NCBI GenBank assembly: GCA_020847355.1
Contig: JADLCG010000101.1
Span: 1 to 14,534, forward strand
DNA from: Anaerolineales bacterium
GTDB taxonomy: Bacteria; Chloroflexota; Anaerolineae; Anaerolineales; Villigracilaceae
DNA length: 14,534 bases
Direction of reading: 5' to 3'
A program made the position numbers and the translations under genes. Positions 1 to 6,137 of this stretch are shown here, in pieces. The notes under the pieces are model-generated. The model was not told the origin of the DNA. It searched no databases and was given only the letters and a program-made list of their open reading frames with translations. How positions within the stretch are numbered: the first letter of the stretch is position 1; every line of letters starts with the position of its first letter.

Positions 1-1299
1 AAGGTTTTGCATCCGGTGGCGGGCAAGCCGATGATTTGGCACGCCTTGAGCGCAATTCAAGCCGCAACTACCGAAAAACCAATTGTCGTAGTTGGGCATG
101 GCGCGGAAGCAGTGACTAACTATCTCGGCGCTTCGGCGCAACCTGTTCTGCAGGAGCCGCAATTAGGCACGGGACATGCGGTGATGCAAGCCGAATCCGC
201 TTTGAAAGGCAAAACAGATTTAGTGGTGGTCTGTTATAGCGATATGCCTTTATTGCGCGGGGAAACTTTGCAAAAACTGGTCGAGACGCAGAAGAACAAT
301 TCCGGTCCAATCTCCATGTTGACAGTTGTAGCGGACGATCCGCGCGGCTTTGGGCGGATTATCCGCAAGGCAGATGGCACAGTAGCGGCTATCGTTGAGG
401 AATATGTCGCCACGCCGGAGCAGTTACAGGTCAAGGAATTGAACGTGGGGGGATATTGTTTTGACGCAAATTGGCTATGGGATGCGTTACAGCGCATTCC
501 TAAAAATCCCAAAAAAGGCGAATACTATTTGACTGATACGGTTGAACTTGCCGCGCAGGCTGGCTTGCCCGTGCAAGCGACCATGATGCGCGATTTGGAA
601 GAGACCATTGGAGTCAATACGCGCGTGCATTTGGCGGAAGTGGAAACTGCCATGCGCCGCCGCATCAACCGCGAACACATGCTCAACGGCGTCACCATGC
701 CCGACCCTGATTCGGTTTACATTGAAGCGGGCGTGCAGATTGACAAAGATACGACGCTGATGCCGAATACGCACTTGCACGGAAAAACGACGATTGGCGC
801 AGGCAATCTGATTGGACCCAATACCATTATCCGCGATACGGTAATTGGAAAGCAGTGCAAAATTTTGGCTTCTGTTTTGGAAGGCGCAACTTTGGAAGAC
901 CACGTGGATTTAGGTCCATTTGCGCGTTTACGCAAAGGCGCGCATTTGGGCAACCACGTGCACATGGGGAATTTTGGCGAGGTGAAAGATTCGTATCTGG
1001 CGGACGGCGTGAAGATGGGGCATTTTTCTTACATTGGTAACGCGCAGATCGGGGCGAATACGAATATCGGCGCCGGCACGATTACTTGCAATTATGACGG
1101 CGAGAAAAAACATCCGACTGAAATTGGCGAAGATGTGTTCATCGGTTCGGATACGATGCTGGTCGCGCCGCTCAAAATTGGCGCGGGCGCGAGAACTGGC
1201 GCCGGCGCAATTGTGACCAAAGATATAGCGGAAGATACTTTAGCGGTGGGCATGCCCGCGCGCGCGATCAAGAAACTGACTAGAAAGCCGAAAAAATAA
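1..1299 (+). CDS. glmU: Bifunctional GlmU: N-acetylglucosamine-1-phosphate uridylyltransferase / glucosamine-1-phosphate acetyltransferase (5' truncated)
   Basis: Cytoplasmic enzyme that acetylates glucosamine-1-phosphate and then joins it to UTP, giving UDP-GlcNAc for peptidoglycan and surface glycans. The reading frame is open at base 1 and begins K-V-L-H-P-V-A-G, the conserved block that normally follows the GxGTRM nucleotide-binding loop, so about 15-25 N-terminal residues lie outside the window; the TTG at 7 is an internal Leu codon. Visible uridylyltransferase signatures are QLGTGHAV, YSDMPL and GFGRIIR. From about fragment residue 240 the sequence turns into hexapeptide repeats of a left-handed beta helix, with GPFARLRKG, GNFGEVKD and MGHFSYIGN; the His of the last block (fragment residue 341) matches the acetyltransferase catalytic His. 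NIGAGTITCNYDG and the FIGSD block follow. The 3' end looks intact. The gene leads the glmU-cdd-recO group. Identity is near certain. Confidence 0.97.
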   Translation, partial: KVLHPVAGKPMIWHALSAIQAATTEKPIVVVGHGAEAVTNYLGASAQPVLQEPQLGTGHAVMQAESALKGKTDLVVVCYSDMPLLRGETLQKLVETQKNNSGPISMLTVVADDPRGFGRIIRKADGTVAAIVEEYVATPEQLQVKELNVGGYCFDANWLWDALQRIPKNPKKGEYYLTDTVELAAQAGLPVQATMMRDLEETIGVNTRVHLAEVETAMRRRINREHMLNGVTMPDPDSVYIEAGVQIDKDTTLMPNTHLHGKTTIGAGNLIGPNTIIRDTVIGKQCKILASVLEGATLEDHVDLGPFARLRKGAHLGNHVHMGNFGEVKDSYLADGVKMGHFSYIGNAQIGANTNIGAGTITCNYDGEKKHPTEIGEDVFIGSDTMLVAPLKIGAGARTGAGAIVTKDIAEDTLAVGMPARAIKKLTRKPKK

Positions 1300-1317
1300 A
1301 ATCAAACGCAGGTGAAT

Positions 1318-1725
1318 ATGATCAAAAAAGAAGAACAACAAGCGCTGATTGATTTAGCCAACGAAGCTCGCCGCCGCGCATATGTGCCGTATTCAAATTA
1401 TCCAGTGGGCGCGGCTCTGCGCACCAAGAGCGGGCGTTTATATACCGGCGTGAACGTGGAGAATGCGGCATATCCGCAAACCATGTGCGCTGAAAGAGTC
1501 GCGATCTTCAAAGCGGTTTCAGAAGGCGAAATGGAATTTGAAGTGATTGCCGTAGTTACCAATAATGGCGGCTCGCCGTGCGGCGGATGCCGGCAGGTGA
1601 TGGCTGAATTTGGGCTGGACGCTTTGGTCTTGCTGGCGGATGGGGCGGGGGCTTTGCAAAAAGTGATGACCGTCTCGGAATTATTGCCGGAGGCGTTTAC
1701 GCCCAAGCATTTGCAAAATGGCTGA
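1318..1725 (+). CDS. cdd: Cytidine deaminase
   Basis: Small zinc enzyme of pyrimidine salvage that converts cytidine and deoxycytidine to uridine and deoxyuridine. The 135-residue product has the usual length for the homotetrameric class. Visible: YVPYSNYPVGAAL near the N-terminus, the substrate-binding VNVENAAYP block (residues 45-53), the C-A-E motif (zinc ligand C57, proton-shuttle E59) and P-C-G-G-C-R-Q with C88 and C91 as the other zinc ligands. The ATG at 1318 is preferred; AGGTG ends 3 nt before it, which is close but usable. A GTG at 1312 in the same frame would add two residues but overlaps that AGGTG. The gene lies 18 nt after glmU and its last 8 nt overlap recO, so translation is probably coupled. 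Identity is firm; the exact start is less so. Confidence 0.95.
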   Translation: MIKKEEQQALIDLANEARRRAYVPYSNYPVGAALRTKSGRLYTGVNVENAAYPQTMCAERVAIFKAVSEGEMEFEVIAVVTNNGGSPCGGCRQVMAEFGLDALVLLADGAGALQKVMTVSELLPEAFTPKHLQNG

Positions 1726-2476
1726 CTTCCGTTCGTTTCGCGCCTCGGCGATTGTCCTGCGGCACAGCGATTGGGGCGAAGCCGACCGCTTATTGACGCT
1801 CTATACCCGCGAGCAGGGCATAGTCCGCGCTTTGGCGAAAGGCGCGCGCAAAACGACCTCGCGCAAAGCGGGTCATTTACAGCCGTTCACGCAAATCACA
1901 GTCCAGTTAGCTAAAGGGCGCGATCTATTGATTGTGACTCAAGTGGAAACGGTTAACGCATTTTTGACTTTGCGCGACAACCTTGAAAAAATAAGCTATG
2001 CGGCCTACGCGGCGGAACTTTTACTGCGCTTTTCCTACGAAGAAGAAGGCGGCAACCCGACAGTTTTCAAACTGCTGACCGATACGCTCCAGCGGCTTGA
2101 AAAAGAAGCCGATAGCTGGCTGGCGTTGCGTTATTATGAAATGCGCTTGTTGGATGCGGTGGGGTTTCGTCCGCAGTTGTTTGCTTGCGCGAATTGCGGA
2201 CGCGAGATTTTGCCCGAAGATCAATTTTTTTCTTTTACGGCGGGCGGCGCGATCTGTCCGCGCTGTGGGGATGGCATTCCAAATTTGCCGAAAATTTCAA
2301 TTGAAGCGCTGAAGTATTTGCGGCACTTCCAAAGATCGAGCTACCGAGATGCTTCTCGCGCGCGCCCCAGTTTCGAGGTCCAGAAAGAGACGGAAGCGCT
2401 AATGCAGGGCTATTTCACGCATCTGCTTGAACGTCAATTGAATACGCCGAACTTCATCAAACGGATTAAAGCGTAA
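1718..2476 (+). CDS. recO: DNA repair protein RecO
   Basis: Recombination mediator that works with RecR (and RecF) to load RecA onto SSB-coated single-stranded DNA. The 252-residue protein has the family's usual size and order: an N-terminal OB-fold (RASAIVLRHSDWGEADRLL, then the GARK/GHLQPFT region, residues about 8-80), a helical middle, and a zinc-binding insertion with C157-x2-C160 and C180-x2-C183 (CANC, CPRC), followed by a helical tail. The ATG lies inside the end of cdd, an 8-nt overlap, so it is very likely translated from the same message. A strong intrinsic terminator begins directly after the stop codon, marking the end of the glmU-cdd-recO transcription unit. Identity is firm. 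Confidence 0.95.
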   Translation: MADFRSFRASAIVLRHSDWGEADRLLTLYTREQGIVRALAKGARKTTSRKAGHLQPFTQITVQLAKGRDLLIVTQVETVNAFLTLRDNLEKISYAAYAAELLLRFSYEEEGGNPTVFKLLTDTLQRLEKEADSWLALRYYEMRLLDAVGFRPQLFACANCGREILPEDQFFSFTAGGAICPRCGDGIPNLPKISIEALKYLRHFQRSSYRDASRARPSFEVQKETEALMQGYFTHLLERQLNTPNFIKRIKA

Positions 2477-2509
2477 GAGAATCAACTATTTGGTTGGTTC
2501 TCTTTTTTT
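2477..2509 (+). terminator. Intrinsic terminator after recO
   Basis: A 10-bp stem, GAGAATCAAC (2477-2486) with GTTGGTTCTC (2493-2502) and one T-G wobble, encloses the 6-nt loop TATTTG and is followed by seven T residues (2503-2509). It starts one base after the recO stop codon. The 3' arm and T tract lie inside the last codons of the convergent PHP gene. On the minus strand no T run follows the hairpin, so it should stop plus-strand transcription only. Confidence 0.88.
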
Positions 2510-3253
2510 GATCTTCTTAAAAGGCTGAATGATCTTTTGCGTGTTGATGGGTTGAGAGGCGGAAGGCGAATCGGAGACGTAGCCGAACTGACGCAGGGTG
2601 ATGCGCCTTGCCCACTTGAAGACGGCTCTGGCTGAAAATTCTTCGTCATAGGGGATGGCGTTTGTGGCGTTGGCTTCAATGGCTCGTCTTAGGTCTTGCG
2701 CGGTTTCGCCGTCAAATTGCGTGCGCCCCGCGCCGATAGCCCAATAGACGTGCGCGTCGCTGGAGGCGATTTTTGCCAGCGGGAGATAAGCGGCTAACCT
2801 TTGCGCGGCGCTGTTGAAGGCGCGCGTGCTCATGTTGTGCGTTTCCATGCCTTTGAGAATTGTTTTGGCGGACGGATGGGTGAGCGCATTGACCACGGCT
2901 TTCATGGAGAGGCTTCCCGGCAAATTGGTGAATGGATGCGGCGCGATGGCGATGCCGCCTAATTCGCCGATGGCAATTAAGGTGTCAATTAACGAACAAC
3001 CGGAAGGCGGCAGTTCGTCAATGAAGAGCGCGAGCAGATGCCCTTCTTTGGTGGTGATTTCTGCGCCGGGGATCACTTCGAGGTTGTATTCGCGGGCGAG
3101 TTTGCAGGCTTCTAACGAGCCGCGAATTTCATCATGGTCGGTGACGGCAATCACGTCGAGATTGATATCAGACGCTTGCTTAAGGATGGCGCGCACGGTG
3201 ATGGTTGCGTCTGCGGAATGGACGCTGTGGATGTGGAGGTCGGCGATGCCCAT
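2486..3253 (-). CDS. PHP-domain metal-dependent phosphoesterase
   Basis: Cytoplasmic member of the polymerase-and-histidinol-phosphatase (PHP) superfamily, which hydrolyses phosphoesters with a tri-metal centre. The expected ligand motifs appear in order: D-L-H-I-H-S (H7, H9), V-T-D-H-D (D39, H40), G-A-E-I (E65), G-H-L-L-A (H72), A-P-H-P-F (H106) and S-S-D-A-H (D166, H168). At 255 residues it matches free-standing PHP proteins such as the 3',5'-nucleoside bisphosphate phosphatase/RNase AM type, but the substrate cannot be read from sequence. The C-terminal 35 residues or so are basic and probably disordered. The ATG at 3253 directly precedes the DLHIHS strand, so little can be missing; AAAGGG lies 11 nt upstream, a poorly spaced ribosome site. 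The gene follows the acyltransferase by 42 nt on the same strand and converges with recO. Confidence 0.9.
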   Translation of the reverse strand: MGIADLHIHSVHSADATITVRAILKQASDINLDVIAVTDHDEIRGSLEACKLAREYNLEVIPGAEITTKEGHLLALFIDELPPSGCSLIDTLIAIGELGGIAIAPHPFTNLPGSLSMKAVVNALTHPSAKTILKGMETHNMSTRAFNSAAQRLAAYLPLAKIASSDAHVYWAIGAGRTQFDGETAQDLRRAIEANATNAIPYDEEFSARAVFKWARRITLRQFGYVSDSPSASQPINTQKIIQPFKKIKKREPTK

Positions 3254-3295
3254 GAATCTAAAAACCCTTTCTGCAATGGAGTAGGTTGTTTGAGT

Positions 3296-4405
3296 TTAGA
3301 TTTTGAAGAATTTACCTTTAAGCGTAATCAATGGTTTTTCCAATAAATAAAAACTAAGCGTAGCGATGACGAGCGTGGCGCTCATGGCGCTGAAGAACAT
3401 TTGCGGCGAGCGCAGGGAATAGTCTAATCCATATTTATGAAAAATGGCGGCAAAAATGGCGATGATTCCATAATGATAAACATATAAGCCGTAGGAAATT
3501 TTACCCAAATATTTAAGCGGGACGCTTTCTAACATGCCAGTCCATAAATTTGTTTTCGCCACGCAATAAATTAACACGGCAAAGAAATAATTCAAGATAG
3601 TATACGCCCAAACTTCTTTGTAGTAACCGGTCATGGGCAAATCGTAACCTAGCGCGGCGCTGACTGTGCCTTTGGAAAGATAATCGGTGAGCAACCCCAG
3701 CGCTGGGATGCAAATAGATAAGAGCGCTAATTGCAGGCGCGGGCGCGGCAGTTCAAAGCGCGAGATGTACGCGCCGAAGGCAAATGCGTCAATGTGCGAG
3801 AAAGGCAGGACGTTCACCGCTTGTTGCGGATCGCTCAATAAAAACGGCAGGGCTTGCGTGCGGTAGATGAGCGAAATGATTAAGCGCAAGCCAAAGCCCG
3901 CGCCAATGGCGGTTAGACATAAGGATTTGAAATTCTTTTGCGGCGTGAGAAAAATCAGCAGGGGCCAGAGTAAGTAGAATTGTTCTTCCACCGAGAGCGA
4001 CCAAAGATGCGTGAAGAAGCGACTGCGCTCAAAAAAAGAACTGGCGTGAAAAAAATCATAAACGTAAAATGCCGCCACCCAGATTTGATTGAAATAACTT
4101 TTGTTCAATTCGGCGTTGAGGAGATTCAACTTCAGAGCGGGCAGGCTGAAAATAAAAATGACAACCAGCGCTAAATAAAAATAATACAGCGGAAAGATGC
4201 GTAAAAAACGCCGCCCGTAAAACTTGATGAAAAACTCGCGGCGCGGCAATTGAGCTTTCATCCGCAATAAAATATCGGTGATCAGGAAGCCGGAGAGCAC
4301 GAAGAATAACTGCACGCCCAGCCAGCCAAACGGCAGATTGCGCGTGTGAAAAAAGAAGACGATCAAAAAAGCGACGGCGCGTAAGCCGTCTAACCCGGGA
4401 ATCAT
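3296..4405 (-). CDS. Acyltransferase-3 family (OafA/YrhL-like) membrane O-acyltransferase
   Basis: Integral membrane enzyme of the acyltransferase-3 family, which transfers acetyl or other short acyl groups to sugars of surface polysaccharides, O-antigens, exopolysaccharides or antibiotics. At 369 residues it has only the membrane domain, with no C-terminal SGNH hydrolase domain. Visible family motifs are the N-terminal G-L-D-G-L-R-A with the catalytic-type His (R9, H20), F-F-V-L-S-G-F-L-I-T (residues 34-43), Y-G-R-R-F-L-R-I-F-P-L-Y (63-74) and L-W-S-L-S-V-E-E-Q-F-Y (134-144). About ten hydrophobic segments follow. The ATG at 4405 is preceded immediately by an in-frame stop, and GGAG lies 12 nt upstream, further than usual. 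It faces away from the flippase gene next door; acylating that locus's glycan is a reasonable inference, not shown. Confidence 0.92.
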   Translation of the reverse strand: MIPGLDGLRAVAFLIVFFFHTRNLPFGWLGVQLFFVLSGFLITDILLRMKAQLPRREFFIKFYGRRFLRIFPLYYFYLALVVIFIFSLPALKLNLLNAELNKSYFNQIWVAAFYVYDFFHASSFFERSRFFTHLWSLSVEEQFYLLWPLLIFLTPQKNFKSLCLTAIGAGFGLRLIISLIYRTQALPFLLSDPQQAVNVLPFSHIDAFAFGAYISRFELPRPRLQLALLSICIPALGLLTDYLSKGTVSAALGYDLPMTGYYKEVWAYTILNYFFAVLIYCVAKTNLWTGMLESVPLKYLGKISYGLYVYHYGIIAIFAAIFHKYGLDYSLRSPQMFFSAMSATLVIATLSFYLLEKPLITLKGKFFKI

Positions 4406-4448
4406 TTAAGCCGTTTACTCCAATTCAAGACAAGAATCTGGTTAAAAG

Positions 4449-4530
4449 ATTTAACCGCAGAGCGTACAAAGAACGCGGAGAAATCTTTTTGAAATCTCTG
4501 CGAACGCTGTGTTCTCCGTGGTGAAAAGTT
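4449..4530. repeat. Long imperfect palindrome of the CGCAGAG/CTCTGCG type
   Basis: Two arms of about 32 nt face each other around an A/T-rich loop near 4484-4491. The left arm runs from AACCGCAGAG to GAACGCGGAG and the right arm from CTCTGCGAACG to CTCCGTGG; roughly 20 of 32 positions pair, before counting G-T wobbles. Each arm also contains internal short copies of CGCAGAG-like text. Sequences of this style recur between genes in many bacterial genomes and are usually treated as non-autonomous or decaying repeats. No transposase or obvious target-site duplication is visible. Confidence 0.6.
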
Positions 4531-4581
4531 CTTTAGCCCATTCTTTTTAGTAGTTGGTCGAAATAAATTTTACAAACCAGC

Positions 4582-4623
4582 GCTCAAGGCGGCGTCCCCG
4601 CCGCCGAGGACGGCGGCTTGAGC
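4582..4623. repeat. GC-rich REP-like hairpin
   Basis: GCTCAAG (4582-4588) and CTTGAGC (4617-4623) form a perfect 7-bp outer stem. Inside it GCGGCGTCC (4589-4597) pairs with GGACGGCGG (4608-4616) at 7 of 9 positions around a 10-nt loop. A competing fold pairs the perfect GGCGGCG and CGCCGCC arms around TCCC (within about 4588-4605). It is much richer in G+C than the flanking DNA and has no T run on either side, so a terminator is unlikely. It looks like a dispersed palindromic repeat unit. Confidence 0.6.
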
Positions 4624-4672
4624 AGGGATTTGCTTTCTAAATACTTACGATCGACTACTTAGACACTCTCAG

Positions 4673-4726
4673 AACTTCTGCGTATCTTCAATCCACGTTG
4701 AAGGAAATTAACGTAGAAAGTTTTTT
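4673..4726 (+). promoter_or_regulatory. Two-tier stem-loop followed by a T run, upstream of the flippase gene
   Basis: AACTTCTGCGT (4673-4683) pairs with ACGTAG plus AAGTT (4711-4722), giving 11 bp with one bulged A (4717) and one G-T pair. The enclosed 27 nt hold a second perfect hairpin, CTTCAA (4686-4691) with TTGAAG (4698-4703) around TCCACG. The T run continues from 4721 to 4726. It resembles an intrinsic terminator or leader attenuator reading toward the flippase, about 65 nt before its ATG. No gene on the plus strand ends just before it, so termination of a normal operon does not explain it. A promoter-like pair TTAACG (4708-4713), 18 nt, TATAGT (4732-4737) overlaps its 3' side. Confidence 0.45.
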
Positions 4727-4777
4727 GGAATTATAGTATGAACGCGCGAGATTAAGAATTGATTTTGTCTTTTCGCA

Positions 4778-4790
4778 TATAATCCCAGCC
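4778..4790 (+). promoter_or_regulatory. -10 box for a probable leaderless flippase transcript
   Basis: A perfect TATAAT (4778-4783) ends 7 nt before the ATG at 4791, and no Shine-Dalgarno sequence lies in between (CCCAGCC). With normal -10 to +1 spacing, transcription would start at or within a base or two of the start codon. A good -35 hexamer is not evident: TTGATT (4759-4764) would leave only a 13-nt spacer. The call rests on the -10 match and its position. Confidence 0.45.
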
Positions 4791-6131
4791 ATGTCTTTTT
4801 TTACAAAACTAAGGGCCGACCCGCACTTTAGCCGCGCCCTGCATTCTAGCGGAAAATTACTGAGCGCGAACACAATTAGTTTAGGTTTGAGCGTACTACA
4901 AGGGATTATGGTTGCGCGTTTGCTCGCGCCCGAAGGCTTGGGCTTACTGCGCGTGGTGATGGTCTATGCCTCAACGATCAATAGCGTCTTGTCGTTTCGG
5001 ATGAGCGAATTGACGGTGCGCTATGGCGGCGAATATTTTACAAAAGGGGATAAAACCAAAGCCGCGGCGGTGATCAAAGCCGCCAGTTTGCTGGAAGCGC
5101 TGGTTTCTGTTTTGGCGTTTTTAGCGGTAGTGTTTTCGGCGGGCTTGGCGGAAAAATACTTCACCGAAGCCAGCGGCGTTGCTTGGATGTTTTCTTGGTA
5201 TGCCTTAGGCTTGTTGGCGAGTTTCAACCTCGAAACGTCCACTGGCGTTTTACAAGTGACGCATAAAATTCAATGGCAGGGATATTTTGACCTCGCGCAA
5301 AATATTTTCGTGACGGCGCTCATCGGCGCGGCATTTTTTTTGCATGGCTCGCTTGCGGCAGTTTTGAACGCCTATCTGTTCGGGAAAATCATTCTCGGTT
5401 TGGGAATCTTTGGCGTAGCGCAAATCCAACTGAGAAAGAATCTGGGGAGCGGCTGGTGGAAAACGCCGTTGACCAATTTGAGCGGCGTCAAAGGCATGTT
5501 GGGATTTGCGTTCAGTTCAAACGTCAGCGCGACAATTATTAAACTGTTTCGAGAAAGCGAATTGTTGTGGGTGGCTTTATTTTTGCCGACCGATCTGGTT
5601 GGTTTATACAGCGTGGCTTATACCATCGTGCGCTTTATCGCCATCCCCGCCGATGCATTGATCCCCGCCACATTTCCAGAGATCAATCATTTGGCTGTGC
5701 AAAAAGATTGGCAAAAACTTAAAGACTTTTTGCGTAAAGTCACTACGCTTTCATTCGTTTACAACCTCTTGATTGGGTTGGGCTTTATCATTTTTGGGCG
5801 TTGGCTCATCTTGATCTATTCTGGCGCAAAATTTCTTGGCGCATATCCCGCATTGGCGGCGTTGACGGTGGGCTTGGTTTTCAACTATGTCCTTTTTTGG
5901 AATCGTCCGTTACTGCTTTCGCTGGGTTTGCCCAACTATCCCGTCTGGGCGACGTTGATCGTCGGCTTGTTGAAAACCGCCTTGGCGTTTTGGTTGATTC
6001 CAAAATATGGAATCGTTGCGGCGGGCGCGTTGCTTTCGTTTTATTACGTCGCTTCGGTGGGCGCAATGGCCCTGCGCGGAATGCAAGAAATTAAGAGAGC
6101 AGAGACTAAGGAATTAGGGATTAAGAATTAG
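4791..6131 (+). CDS. Wzx-type oligosaccharide flippase (MOP superfamily)
   Basis: Polytopic inner-membrane protein predicted to flip a polyprenyl-linked oligosaccharide from the cytoplasmic to the outer face for polymerisation or ligation. The 446-residue length and repeating hydrophobic segments (about 12) fit polysaccharide-biosynthesis/Wzx proteins. The N-terminal stretch is typical: K-L-L-S-A-N-T-I-S-L followed by G-I-M-V-A-R-L-L-A-P-E-G-L-G, then L-S-F-R-M-S-E-L and a basic cytoplasmic loop. The region around 270-300 (SVAYTIVRFIAIPADALIPATFPE) matches the mid-protein pattern of the family. The ATG at 4791 is the natural start; no ribosome site precedes it. The last codons run into a heptamer repeat that also forms the next gene's start, with a 5-nt gap. 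It heads the glycan gene run. Individual substrates cannot be predicted. Confidence 0.9.
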   Translation: MSFFTKLRADPHFSRALHSSGKLLSANTISLGLSVLQGIMVARLLAPEGLGLLRVVMVYASTINSVLSFRMSELTVRYGGEYFTKGDKTKAAAVIKAASLLEALVSVLAFLAVVFSAGLAEKYFTEASGVAWMFSWYALGLLASFNLETSTGVLQVTHKIQWQGYFDLAQNIFVTALIGAAFFLHGSLAAVLNAYLFGKIILGLGIFGVAQIQLRKNLGSGWWKTPLTNLSGVKGMLGFAFSSNVSATIIKLFRESELLWVALFLPTDLVGLYSVAYTIVRFIAIPADALIPATFPEINHLAVQKDWQKLKDFLRKVTTLSFVYNLLIGLGFIIFGRWLILIYSGAKFLGAYPALAALTVGLVFNYVLFWNRPLLLSLGLPNYPVWATLIVGLLKTALAFWLIPKYGIVAAGALLSFYYVASVGAMALRGMQEIKRAETKELGIKN

Positions 6132-6137
6132 GAATTA
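6110..6137 (+). repeat. Heptanucleotide tandem array spanning a stop/start junction
   Basis: Four consecutive 7-nt units, GGAATTA, GGGATTA, AGAATTA and GGAATTA, run without phase slip. The flippase stop TAG (6129-6131) spans the third and fourth units, and the last A of the array is the first base of the glycosyltransferase ATG. The AGGA at 6130-6133 inside the array is the only ribosome-site candidate for that ATG, with a short 3-nt spacing. Confidence 0.7.

Noticed and set aside
7..9. TTG as the start of glmU
   Set aside because: It is the Leu codon of the conserved K-V-L-H-P block; the two codons before it are in frame and match GlmU, so the gene simply enters from the left.
487..903. 138-codon minus-strand open frame inside glmU
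   Set aside because: It lies wholly antisense to well-conserved hexapeptide and uridylyltransferase coding sequence, has no family features, and looks like a codon-bias shadow.
2477..2509. Bidirectional terminator serving both recO and the PHP gene
   Set aside because: On the minus strand the hairpin is followed by TTACGC, with no T run, so only the plus-strand function is supported.
2814..3284. 156-codon plus-strand open frame over the PHP gene
   Set aside because: The minus-strand frame has every PHP metal-binding motif; the plus-strand product has none and lacks a ribosome site.
4449..4623. Insertion sequence or CRISPR repeat
   Set aside because: No transposase frame, no regular spacer pattern and no target-site duplication could be seen; only palindromic units are present.
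4739..4756. Tiny ATG frame in the divergent intergenic region
   Set aside because: Five codons with no ribosome site; not a gene.
4406..4790. JUMPstart/ops-like antitermination element before the glycan operon
   Set aside because: I looked for a GGCGGTAGC-like ops core; the GGCGGC text at 4588-4616 belongs to a palindrome and lacks the ops sequence.
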